A DNA stretch of 64,000 nucleotides from assembly GCF_016906995.1 (NCBI RefSeq), contig NZ_JAFBBD010000010.1:1-64000 (forward strand). The letters run 5' to 3'. The translations under genes and the position numbers were made by a program. The stretch is from Spongiibacter marinus (lineage in GTDB: Bacteria > Pseudomonadota > Gammaproteobacteria > Pseudomonadales > Spongiibacteraceae). Below the pieces are notes generated by a model, which was not told the origin of the DNA, did not search any database, and saw nothing but the letters and a program-made list of their open reading frames with translations. Shown one piece after another: positions 7,015 through 14,842 of the stretch; positions within the stretch are counted from its first letter, which is position 1, and every line of letters begins with the position of its first letter.

Positions 7015-7512
7015 GTGTCAAGGAATAACCTTCGCGTTGTAGTCGCAAGCGATATCAACCCTCGGGACGGTATTGGTGTAGAGATTTACATCGATGAAGA
7101 CTTGGTACTCGAGATTTTCAGGGACGAGTACCGCATAAGCGATGACCGAAGTGATGTGCAACTTGATAAGGTTGAAGTACTTCTAAGGTCATCATATTGG
7201 GCTAAAGAAAGGCCGCGAGAGACCATGGTGGTCTCAATAGAGAATAGCATTTGTTTTTCGCTGCTTCACAAAAATGAACAGGTTGGATTTGCGAGAGTTG
7301 TTACTGATTTCGCTTCTGTCGCTTATATCGCTGATTTAATAATTCATCCGGATCATCGTGGTAGGGGCCTTGGGAAATGGATGTTTGGCAAGATCAGCAA
7401 CGATCCGCGTTGGAACGCGAAGTTTCAATTTCTTGCAACCGATGATGCTCATGGGCTGTATGAGCAGTTTGGGTTTTCTGGCAGTAGCAAGTTAATGAGC
7501 ACAAAAATATAA
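7015..7512 (+). CDS. Cassette 7: GNAT acetyltransferase with extra N-terminal segment
   Basis: 165 residues from GTG 7015, preceded at five bases by GGAG (7006-7009). Upstream in-frame codons fall inside the attC and are excluded. From about residue 40 the protein follows the GNAT fold: LLRSSYWAKERPRETM, VGFARVVTDFA, then the acetyl-CoA loop HPDHRGRGLGKWMF (R-x-x-G-x-G), and ATDDAHGLYEQFGF. Members transfer an acetyl group from acetyl-CoA to an amine, but the substrate cannot be told. The first 35 residues (VVVASDINPRDGIGVEIY) are not part of this family and resemble a separate short cassette protein, suggesting a fusion. Last cassette of the array. Confidence 0.85.
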   Translation: MSRNNLRVVVASDINPRDGIGVEIYIDEDLVLEIFRDEYRISDDRSDVQLDKVEVLLRSSYWAKERPRETMVVSIENSICFSLLHKNEQVGFARVVTDFASVAYIADLIIHPDHRGRGLGKWMFGKISNDPRWNAKFQFLATDDAHGLYEQFGFSGSSKLMSTKI

Positions 7513-7560
7513 CAGGCGGTAGTCGTCGCGGCTGTGGTTTCTGAGGGTTGAAGCCCCGCT
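7507..7560 (+). repeat. Truncated attC at the array end
   Basis: ATATAAC (7507-7513) occupies the R'' position after the GNAT stop and is followed by an arm starting AGGCGG, as in the other sites. No GTTRRRY core with a complementary arm follows within 150 bases. GCATAAC at 7583-7589 would be a core in the opposite orientation. The right half is probably deleted. The remaining bases to 7689 show nothing I can assign. Confidence 0.45.
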
Positions 7561-7689
7561 GTTTGATGGTGTAGGTGGATTCGCATAACATCATCGGCAT
7601 CGATTTGGGCGCTTGCTCGTTCTACACACTCTATACAGACTTTGGTCCGCTAATCTCATGAAAAGAATTCATCGCTGCGTTGGTACGCC

Positions 7690-8574
7690 ATGCCGCTGAC
7701 CAGACGCCGTATTCTCGGTCTTGTGCCTGCCGTTGCAGGTGTATCGCTACTGAGCGCATGTGGTGGTGATGCCGGGCACGGCGGATCGTTTATGGTGGAT
7801 GATGAAACGCTGTTGCCGCCGCTGGGGGCGGGCGATGCGGCGTCGGTATTTCCCTCGTCGGTGGCGAGCGGTGATCCTACGCCCTCGGGCGTTATTCTCT
7901 GGACGCGCCTTGAGCAATCGGCAATCGAGCCTGATCAGGATGTGTTTTGGGAAGTGGCCGAGGATGAACGCTTCTTGCGTCGGGTCGCGGCTGGGCGCGT
8001 TCCGGTGTCGGTATTATCACCGGAGAGTGATTACGCTCTGAGGTTGGACGTAGATGGGTTATTGCCCGCCAACCGATTCCTTTATTACCGCTTCGCCCAC
8101 GCTGGCGTGTCCAGTCGCGCGGGGCGGCTGCGAACATTACCCGAATCGGACGATGAGGTTGCGAGCCTTCGTTTGCTTGTGGCGTCTTGTCAGGACTATA
8201 CCCTCGCGTATTTCCATGCCTTTGGCGAAATGGCGCAGCGAGAGGCTGATTATGTCCTTCACATGGGCGATTTTATTTACGAAAGCGCCATCGTGCCGCT
8301 ACGGCCCATAAACCTGCCCTCGGGTGGGCAATATGCGAGCTCGCGGGAAGACTTGCTGACGATTTATCGCACGCATCGTAGCGACGCGAATCTGCAAGCG
8401 CTGCTGGAAGCGCACACGCTGATCTGCACCTTTGATGACCACGAGTTTGCCAATGATCTGTACTTCGATGGCGAGCGCCCGCGCGGTCCCGATCATCCGC
8501 TGGACGGTGATCCGGAGGCCTATGAATGTCATCGTCAACATGACGAAAACCAGGGCCACCATTTAGCCTGTTAG
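7690..8574 (+). pseudogene. PhoD-like alkaline phosphatase, 3' truncated
   Basis: 294 residues remain of a family normally near 500. The N-terminus has a twin-arginine-type signal (TRRRILGLV) combined with a lipobox LSAC, so the parent protein was an exported Tat lipoprotein. The PhoD N-terminal domain (FPSSVASGDPTPSGVILWTRL) and the start of the metallophosphatase domain (VASCQDYT, DYVLHMGDFIYE, TFDDHEFANDL) are present. The rest of the catalytic domain is missing. After DGDPEA the sequence becomes unrelated (YECHRQHDENQGHH) and stops. PhoD enzymes release phosphate from diesters and need both halves for the Fe/Ca site, so this copy should be inactive. Confidence 0.8.
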
Positions 8575-8748
8575 GCCTTTGGCCCACTGTGCAGTAAGTT
8601 TATTATTTTTATCCATATCGCTTTTGGCTGTGTAAAAGTATGCCGCTGCGTGAGCCTGCTGCGGATATCAGAGCGATCCGCCTAGCGTTCGGCGTTGTGG
8701 CACTTTCTTGAGCGTGGTATACAAAGCGGCAAATTGATGGGGGGACAT

Positions 8749-9513
8749 ATGCGCATAGCTTCTTGGAACGTGAACGGTATTCGCGCGGTAATGAAGAAAG
8801 AGTTTCTGGAGTCGGTGGCGACGCTGGATGCCGATGTTTTATGCCTGCAGGAAACCAAGGCGCAGGACGACCAAGTGGCCGCGGCGCTGGAAACCCTTGA
8901 GGGTTACCACATTTACAGCAACTCGGCGGAGCGCAAGGGCTATTCGGGCGTGGCTATTCTGAGCCGCAAAGCGCCGCTGCGAGTGTTCGCGGATATTGGC
9001 ATTGATGAGCACGACAAGGAAGGGCGCGTGCTCACTGCTGAGTTTGACGACTTTTACCTGCTTACCGTTTACACCCCCAACTCCGGCAGTGAGCTGGTGC
9101 GCTTGCCGTATCGCGAGCGCTGGGATCGTGATTTTCTGGCCTATGTGAACAAGCTCTGTGAAGACAAGCCGGTACTTATGTGTGGCGACTTCAACGTCGC
9201 CCACACTGAAATGGATATCGCGCGCCCCAAGCCCAATTACAATAAAAGCGCGGGTTACACCCAAAAGGAGATCGACGGGCTGGACCATATTCTGGCGGCC
9301 GATTTTGTTGATACCTATCGCGCCCTGCATCCGGAAACGGTGAAATACAGCTGGTGGAGCTACCGTGCCGGTGCCCGTGGTAAAAATATTGGCTGGCGGA
9401 TCGACTACTTCCTCGGCAATCGCGACTTTGTCGAGCAGCGAGTGACAGCGGCGGAGATCTGGAATGATATTCACGGCTCTGATCACTGCCCGGTCAGTGT
9501 GGATTTGAGCTAG
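8749..9513 (+). CDS. xthA: Exodeoxyribonuclease III
   Basis: 254 residues, typical of the exonuclease III/AP endonuclease family. The start ATG 8749 follows a G-rich ribosome site four bases upstream. An 18-codon upstream extension is ignored because homologues begin MRIASWNVNGIRA. Visible catalytic motifs: WNVNGIR, LQETKAQ (metal-binding Glu), GDFNVAH, and GSDHCPVSVDL (active-site Asp-His). It cleaves DNA 5' of abasic sites and removes 3' blocking groups in base-excision repair. Stands alone, followed at 45 bases by an unknown gene on the same strand. Confidence 0.93.
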   Translation: MRIASWNVNGIRAVMKKEFLESVATLDADVLCLQETKAQDDQVAAALETLEGYHIYSNSAERKGYSGVAILSRKAPLRVFADIGIDEHDKEGRVLTAEFDDFYLLTVYTPNSGSELVRLPYRERWDRDFLAYVNKLCEDKPVLMCGDFNVAHTEMDIARPKPNYNKSAGYTQKEIDGLDHILAADFVDTYRALHPETVKYSWWSYRAGARGKNIGWRIDYFLGNRDFVEQRVTAAEIWNDIHGSDHCPVSVDLS

Positions 9514-9558
9514 GCGAGGCAAAAGCAGGGCCAGTGATGATACGAGGGCGACAGGGCA

Positions 9559-10002
9559 ATGGCATCTGAGGCGGAAAAAGGCCGTGTGGAAGTCAGCATT
9601 TTCTGCCGCTTTGCCGAGGCCGCAGGCCTGGATTACCGCGACGTTGAAAAACAATTGCCGGAGGGCGGCAAGCCGGATATTCGCTGTCGGCTCAATGAAC
9701 ACGTTACCTATTTTGAATTGACCGAGGCCTGCTCGGAAGACCTGGCCAAGGCGGTCGCCGGGGCAGGGCGCGTTGACAGCGAGGCCCTCGCCCGCGTTAC
9801 CGACTACACCTCTGCGACCTACCTGAAGAAAATTGCCAAGCGCTACCAAGTGAGCGAGCCCGTTGAGCTACTGATCTACAACATTGGCCGCACGCTGCTG
9901 CCCGATAAGGTGATTATCGACAATCTGCGCAAGCTCGCGCAGCGTGATAAAGGCCAGTTTCGCCGTGTGTGGTATTTCGGCGACAGTGTTGTTCAGCTCT
10001 AG
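9559..10002 (+). CDS. Unknown protein, possibly PD-(D/E)XK-like
   Basis: 147 residues from ATG 9559. The N-terminal half contains KPDIRCRLNEHVTYFELTEAC. The order Pro-Asp, a short strand, then Glu-x-Thr resembles the core of restriction-endonuclease-fold proteins, but the pattern is short and could be chance. The C-terminal half is helix-strand with LLIYNIGRTLLP and FRRVWYFGDSVVQL. No signal peptide. Same strand as xthA with a 45-base gap, so possibly cotranscribed and DNA-related. Function is not established. Confidence 0.5.
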   Translation: MASEAEKGRVEVSIFCRFAEAAGLDYRDVEKQLPEGGKPDIRCRLNEHVTYFELTEACSEDLAKAVAGAGRVDSEALARVTDYTSATYLKKIAKRYQVSEPVELLIYNIGRTLLPDKVIIDNLRKLAQRDKGQFRRVWYFGDSVVQL

Positions 10003-10069
10003 CGTGGTGATGTGAAGGGGGGAGTTGTCATGGAAAAGGCCGGGGCGGCTTGGCGTTGAGGCGACGTAG

Positions 10070-10780
10070 ATGATCTATCCGCTGTCGGGAATATTGCTCG
10101 GGCCGGTCTTATTAGCTCAGGGTCGCTATGTGCGCGGCACTACGCCGCGTCTGCCCGAGGCCGCGGGGCCGCGCTCGGGGCAAATGGGCGACAGCGGGCA
10201 AGCACTGCGCTTGTTGTTGGTGGGCGACTCTGCGGCGGCGGGGGTTGGCGTTGCCCGCCAGGAAGAGGCCTTGCTGGGCCAGTTGGTCGCCGGTCTCGCG
10301 CCGTTGCGGCCGCTACATTGGCGCCTGCTGGCGCGCTCCGGCGATACCTCCGCACAGTTATTGGCACGTTTAGCCCGCGAGCACGCTGACTCCGCCGACG
10401 CCGTGGTGATGTCTATTGGGGTGAATGACGTGCTTGCCGCCACTGGGCGGGGCCGGTGGCGTAACAACATTAGCGAGATTATCCGCCTGCTGCGCGAGCG
10501 CTTTGCCGCCAAGCATATTTATTTTTCCGCGCTCCCTCCCATGCACGCCTTTCCTGCATTGCCGCAACCTCTGCGTTGGTGGTTGGGCCTGCGCGCCCGG
10601 CAATTAAATACCGAGCTGAGACAGCTTGTTGAGCCGCTGGCAGACTGCAGCTACGTTCAGGTGCCATACGCCCTACACCCAGCGGCTATCGCCGAAGACG
10701 GTTTTCACCCGGGCGAAGCGGCCTATCGGGAGTGGGCGCGCTATCTTGTTGACGAGGTGGGGTTGGGCCGCGGTCACTGA
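10070..10780 (+). CDS. SGNH/GDSL-family hydrolase
   Basis: 236 residues from ATG 10070, with GAGG seven bases upstream. An N-terminal hydrophobic stretch (about 1-17) may be an anchor or uncleaved signal. SGNH blocks are seen in order: block I LLLVGDSAAAGVG (nucleophile Ser near 54), block III SIGVNDVLA (Asn), block V DGFHPGEAAY (Asp-x-x-His). The family includes esterases, lipases and lysophospholipases acting on acyl esters. The substrate cannot be read from sequence. After its stop, 10781-11030 holds no gene. Confidence 0.85.
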   Translation: MIYPLSGILLGPVLLAQGRYVRGTTPRLPEAAGPRSGQMGDSGQALRLLLVGDSAAAGVGVARQEEALLGQLVAGLAPLRPLHWRLLARSGDTSAQLLARLAREHADSADAVVMSIGVNDVLAATGRGRWRNNISEIIRLLRERFAAKHIYFSALPPMHAFPALPQPLRWWLGLRARQLNTELRQLVEPLADCSYVQVPYALHPAAIAEDGFHPGEAAYREWARYLVDEVGLGRGH

Positions 10781-11030
10781 CGCTGAGCTATACCATTACC
10801 GAATCATGAGTTGACGCGCTGCCTTGAGTGTTCGTTGGATTGTCTCGTTATTCCTTGAGTTGTAAATGAGTGCCGGCCGCTATTTTCGCGGCTTACGCCC
10901 CCCGTTTTCCGCGGCTCTACTATGCTGAATTCAGTCTTTGCATTTGACACTGCACGCTAAGTCTATAAAGTGACATAGCGGTTTGCGCGGCTAGGCGGTT
11001 GCGTCAGTCGGAGCGTGGAGGAGGACACCC

Positions 11031-13409
11031 GTGAATAATAAGATAATGTTAGTCGTTTTTACCCTACTGCTTGCCGCGTGCGGCGGCGGTAGTTCAAGTA
11101 GCAGTAACTCGGGTGGCAACCCAGACCCCGGCAATGGCGGTAACCCCGGTGGCCCCGGTACGGTCGATGACCGCGTAAGTCTGCAAGTGCTGTCGAACCG
11201 ACCTGACCTAGTCTCTGCTGGCGATGTGTTGGTAGAGGTGGTTGCGGAAGATGCAGCCGCCGTCGACGAGCTGGTACTGCTGCGTAACAACACCGATGTG
11301 ACTCGGCTGCTGCAAGCTGACCCGGACAATCCGCTGCGCTTGTTGGCCCTGGTTGATGGCCTGAGCGTCGGCGAGAACACCCTAAGCACCAATATTGGCA
11401 ACAGCCTGACGGTGGTAAACCACCCCTCTGGCGGCCCCGTGTTTACCGGCCCGCATATTCAGCCCTGGAAGTGTCAGGACAGCGCTGTGGACGAAAACTG
11501 TAACCAGCCTGTTGAGTACCGCTGGTTGTACAAGTCCAGTAACTCCCTGCAGGGCGGCTTGCAGCCTTATGACCTGGACAATCCGCCCGATGATGTGGCG
11601 ATGACCACCACGGATAACGGTGAAACGGTGCCGTTTATTGTGCGCCAGGAAATTGGTTATCAGGCCCGCGATCAATACACGATATTTACGCTGCAAAAAG
11701 TCGGTGAAGACTGGACGCCAATGCAGCCGCAGTCGCAGTGGAACCGCCGCCTGTTGGTGACCCACGGCGGTAACTGTCGCGGCGACCACGACACCAGCTC
11801 AGCGCGCACAGACGATTACGCTGGCACCATTCCCGGCAACCCGCTGATCGAGCAGTCTTATATTACTGCGCTGGGGCTGGGTTGGTCGGTGCTGTCCACT
11901 GCTCAGCTGAACCTGGGCCACAACTGTAACTTGAGCTATCAGGCCGAGTCGCTGCTGATGGCCAAAGAGCGCTTTATCGAGCAGTACGGCGAGCTGCGCT
12001 ACACCGTTGGCACAGGCTGTTCAGGCGGCGCGATTACCCAAAACATGATCGCCAATGCCTACCCCGGCCTGTATCAGGGCTTGCTGACCACCTGTACCTA
12101 CCCGGATGTGATGAGCACCGCGACCCAGTTTGCGGACTACCACATTTTGTTGAAGTACTTCGACTTTAACCTCGATACCACCGAGCCCAGTACGCCGGAA
12201 GACCTGATCGCTCATGTGGAAAACATCGTCGGCGCGCAAGTTGCCCGCGATGGCACGCCGTTTACGGTGCTGCAGCAGAATGCCATTTACGGCCACCTTA
12301 ATGGCATCGTGAATGCCTCGCTAGCCGACTCAGCGCTGTTTGCCGAAGCGGTCGACCCCGCGTCTAACTGCGGGGGAGTGAGTGCCGAGGAGCGCTTTGA
12401 CCAGGACACCAACCCCGGCGGTGTGCGCTGCGATGTACTAACCTTTATGCAAAATATGATCGGTGAGCGCGAGCGCTTTCCCGCCGAGGACCCCCGCGAC
12501 CGCTGGAGCCAGATTGAAAAAGACCTGGGTTATGCGTTCTCGGGTTTTCCGCTGGGTAATGAAGGGGTGCAGTACGGCCTAACGGCCTTGCAACAGGGTA
12601 TTATTTCGCCGGCGCAATTCCTGGCGCTCAACACCAATATTGGCGGTGTTGACCCCAGCCTGAATGTAACCCAGGAGCGTTTAAAGCCGGACTACCCGGC
12701 GCTGCCCAATGCTTACCGCACCGGCATTATGAACACCATTGTGAATATGGATACGGTGCCCATCATTAATATGACCGGCCCAGATCCCGGTGCGGCCCAC
12801 GACAGCGTGCATGGTTACTGGGTGCGCTGGCGTCTGGAGCGGGAGTTCGGCCACCGCGACAACTTTGTGCACTGGGGCGGTCTGACACCGCTGGTTGGCG
12901 ACCTGAATTATATGAATCAGTCGCTGGTCGCGATGGCCTCCTGGCTGGACGCCATTGAAGCCGACACCAGCGATACGCCACTGGCACAAAAAATTATCGC
13001 CAATAAGCCCGACGATGTGCAGGACCAGTGCAATGGCATTCTCGGTGAGATGTGCCCGGAAGAGTTGATGCTGGTATTCGGTACGCCGCGCACGGTGGCC
13101 GGCGCCGATAAATATGGCGACCAGGTGCAGTGTGAACTCCGGCCTTTCAGTCGCAACGACGACTACGGTCTGGGGAACGTAATGTGGCAGGAAAGCGATT
13201 GGCAGGCGCTTGAGCAAACCTTTGCGACCGGCGTTTGCGACTGGACCAAGCGCCCGCTGGAATGGCAGCGCACGATCACTTGGCTGAAATACCAGGATGC
13301 TCAGGGCGATGTGATTACCGGTGGCGAGCAAATGACGCCCGCTGCCTTCCCGGCCGGTTGGGCGAGCCCGGCGTTTGCCAAGACCTGGGAGCCAGGCTGG
13401 CAGCAGTAA
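11031..13409 (+). CDS. Exported DUF6351-like alpha/beta hydrolase lipoprotein
   Basis: 792 residues. The start is GTG 11031, seven bases after GGAGGAGG. Signal peptide with lipobox LAAC (Cys at about 17), then a Gly/Ser/Asn/Pro linker (18-45), a beta-rich region (about 48-135) and a large catalytic region. VGTGCSGGAITQ near residue 327 is a nucleophile elbow (Ser about 331), and THGGNCRG near 244 may shape the oxyanion hole. Many paired cysteines fit an oxidising location. Overall it matches the DUF6351 group, related to tannase/polyester-type hydrolases. That assignment is from memory of the family pattern. A terminator follows at 13441. Confidence 0.7.
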   Translation: MNNKIMLVVFTLLLAACGGGSSSSSNSGGNPDPGNGGNPGGPGTVDDRVSLQVLSNRPDLVSAGDVLVEVVAEDAAAVDELVLLRNNTDVTRLLQADPDNPLRLLALVDGLSVGENTLSTNIGNSLTVVNHPSGGPVFTGPHIQPWKCQDSAVDENCNQPVEYRWLYKSSNSLQGGLQPYDLDNPPDDVAMTTTDNGETVPFIVRQEIGYQARDQYTIFTLQKVGEDWTPMQPQSQWNRRLLVTHGGNCRGDHDTSSARTDDYAGTIPGNPLIEQSYITALGLGWSVLSTAQLNLGHNCNLSYQAESLLMAKERFIEQYGELRYTVGTGCSGGAITQNMIANAYPGLYQGLLTTCTYPDVMSTATQFADYHILLKYFDFNLDTTEPSTPEDLIAHVENIVGAQVARDGTPFTVLQQNAIYGHLNGIVNASLADSALFAEAVDPASNCGGVSAEERFDQDTNPGGVRCDVLTFMQNMIGERERFPAEDPRDRWSQIEKDLGYAFSGFPLGNEGVQYGLTALQQGIISPAQFLALNTNIGGVDPSLNVTQERLKPDYPALPNAYRTGIMNTIVNMDTVPIINMTGPDPGAAHDSVHGYWVRWRLEREFGHRDNFVHWGGLTPLVGDLNYMNQSLVAMASWLDAIEADTSDTPLAQKIIANKPDDVQDQCNGILGEMCPEELMLVFGTPRTVAGADKYGDQVQCELRPFSRNDDYGLGNVMWQESDWQALEQTFATGVCDWTKRPLEWQRTITWLKYQDAQGDVITGGEQMTPAAFPAGWASPAFAKTWEPGWQQ

Positions 13410-13440
13410 GCCGACAGTCGTAACAAGGCGGCCTCAGGAC

Positions 13441-13470
13441 GGGCGGGATAGTGAATCATCCCGCCCGTTT
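13441..13470 (+). terminator. Rho-independent terminator after the DUF6351-like gene
   Basis: Perfect 9-bp stem GGGCGGGAT (13441-13449) / ATCCCGCCC (13458-13466) with an 8-base loop, followed by GTTTCTGT. It covers the upstream GTG at 13451, arguing that the next gene starts later, at 13511. Confidence 0.85.
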
Positions 13471-13510
13471 CTGTATGGTGTGCGCTCTTTTTGTGACTGC
13501 GACTCGCCTC

Positions 13511-14356
13511 ATGCCCGATCACCACTATTCTGAATTGCGCCTCATCAGTGCCGATGGCACGCCACTATTTGCCCGTGAATGGCGTCCGGCAGGGCCTGCC
13601 AAGGCCTGGGTAACCCTGAGCCACGGCACCAGCGAACACTCCGGTCGCTACGCCCATGTAGCGAAGGCATTTAACGATGCGGGCCTTGGCCTGGTGATGG
13701 CCGACCTGCGCGGCAGTGGCCAGAGCCCCGGAAAACGCGGCCATATCGAGCGGTTCTCGCAGTATTGTGACGATGTTAAGGCCGCGATCCGGCACACCCA
13801 GAGTCATCAGCCTGCCGTGCATTTTCTGGGTGGGCACAGCCTGGGCGGCTTGATCGCAGCCTGTATAGCGACTGAAAACCCCGAGGGTATCGATGGCGTA
13901 TTTTTAAGCTGCGCCGCTTTTCAGTTGGGTTTTGCACCCGCGCCCTGGAAGCTGGCGCTGAGCCGCGTACTTGCCACACTGTGGCCCAGCCTGCCTATTA
14001 GTAACGAGATTGATGTCGCCCAGTTGAGCCGCGATGCCAGCGTGGGGGAGAGCCAGCAGCGCGATCCTTATAACCACGGCAAAGTGACCCCCAGTATGTT
14101 TTTGGCGTTCATTCATGCCCAGCAGCAGGTGATGCAGAATGCGCCGAACATTGAGTTGCCGATGCTGGTGATGCATGGCGGCGCTGATGCCATCAGTGCC
14201 TGCGAGGGCAGCGAGCGGTTCTTCGCCAAATTGCGCAGTGACAATAAGGTGCTAAAGATCTACGACGGCATGTACCACGAGATTTTTAATGAACTGGGCA
14301 AAGAGCAAGTGTTTAGCGATGTGCTGGATTGGATGGCCAAAGTCGGCGAGCAATAA
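13511..14356 (+). CDS. Alpha/beta hydrolase, monoacylglycerol lipase/lysophospholipase type
   Basis: 281 residues from ATG 13511. An upstream in-frame GTG lies in a terminator hairpin and is rejected. Hydrolase_4-type features: LSHGTSEHSGRY (oxyanion HG), DLRGSGQSPGKRGH, nucleophile elbow GGHSLGG (Ser near residue 109), MVMHGGADAI (acid Asp) and MYHEIFNE (catalytic His). Enzymes with this arrangement hydrolyse monoacylglycerols or lysophospholipids. No signal peptide, so cytoplasmic or loosely membrane-associated. It is read independently of the previous gene because of the intervening terminator. Confidence 0.88.
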   Translation: MPDHHYSELRLISADGTPLFAREWRPAGPAKAWVTLSHGTSEHSGRYAHVAKAFNDAGLGLVMADLRGSGQSPGKRGHIERFSQYCDDVKAAIRHTQSHQPAVHFLGGHSLGGLIAACIATENPEGIDGVFLSCAAFQLGFAPAPWKLALSRVLATLWPSLPISNEIDVAQLSRDASVGESQQRDPYNHGKVTPSMFLAFIHAQQQVMQNAPNIELPMLVMHGGADAISACEGSERFFAKLRSDNKVLKIYDGMYHEIFNELGKEQVFSDVLDWMAKVGEQ

Positions 14357-14443
14357 GCGCTATCTTGTCCGTGCTTCGCATCCACCGAATGGGAATAACG
14401 CGCTATAGTGCTAGCCGTTTTTGCTCAACAGTAAGGAAGAGAT

Positions 14444-14827
14444 ATGTTCAGTCATGTAATGGTTGGTGCGAATGATGTTGCTGCATCAAAGCGTTTTTAC
14501 GATGCGATTCTCGGCGCCCTGGGCTATGAGCCGGGAATGATGGACGAGCGCGGCCGCTGTTTTTATTTCACCGCCAGCGGTGTATTCGCCATTACGCCAC
14601 CAATTAACGGTGAGCCTGCCTGTCATGGCAATGGCAGCACCATTGGTTTTGCCGCGAGCAGCCCGGAACAAGCCGATGCCTGGCATGCTGCCGGCGTGGC
14701 CAATGGCGGAACATCTTGTGAAGATGCGCCGGGTGTGCGCGAGGGGGCAATTGGTAAATTGTACCTCGCTTATCTGCGTGACCCTTCTGGCAATAAGGTG
14801 TGTGCGCTACACCGCGTGGAAAGCTAG
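14444..14827 (+). CDS. VOC-family (glyoxalase/dioxygenase fold) protein
   Basis: 127 residues, one VOC module. ATG 14444 follows AAGGAAGAG. The start MFSHVMVGANDVAASKRFYDAIL is the usual first beta-alpha motif, and LAYLRDPSGNKVCALH is the usual last strand with the terminal metal-ligand region. Single-module VOC proteins of this size include fosfomycin-resistance-like, lactoylglutathione-lyase-like and thiol-transferase-like enzymes. The sequence does not separate these. Convergent with the MBL gene 15 bases beyond. Confidence 0.8.
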   Translation: MFSHVMVGANDVAASKRFYDAILGALGYEPGMMDERGRCFYFTASGVFAITPPINGEPACHGNGSTIGFAASSPEQADAWHAAGVANGGTSCEDAPGVREGAIGKLYLAYLRDPSGNKVCALHRVES

Positions 14828-14842
14828 GTCTGTTAGTCGGCG

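Larger units (their letters stand above)
267..7513 (+). mobile_element. Integron gene-cassette array (seven cassettes, one IS-interrupted)
   Basis: Seven successive cassettes are delimited by GTTRRRY-type cores at 266, 960, 2007, 2967, 3409, 3958 and 6985 (last G of each attC). Each carries a same-strand ORF or ORFs followed by an attC of 67 to 138 bp. Each R'' box (CCATAAC, GCCCAAC, ACATAAC, TCTTAAC, ACATAAC, ATATAAC) is the reverse complement of the core at the start of its own cassette, as integrase-made cassette circles require. The seventh R'' (ATATAAC) differs at one base and has no visible right half. No intI or attI is present. By orientation they should lie left of base 1. The cassettes are more AT-rich than the neighbouring chromosome. 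Confidence 0.9.

Noticed and set aside
8570-8576. GTTAGGC as an integron core at the end of the PhoD fragment
   Set aside because: No R'' box or palindromic arm of attC type accompanies it. Kept only as a remark in the PhoD finding.
8839-9849. 336-codon minus-strand ORF across xthA and the next gene
   Set aside because: It covers two good plus-strand genes and has no start signal or domain.
10944-10969. Promoter-like TTGACA and TATAAA upstream of the DUF6351-like gene
   Set aside because: The spacer is only 14 bases, too short for a standard sigma-70 promoter. Possible but unsupported.
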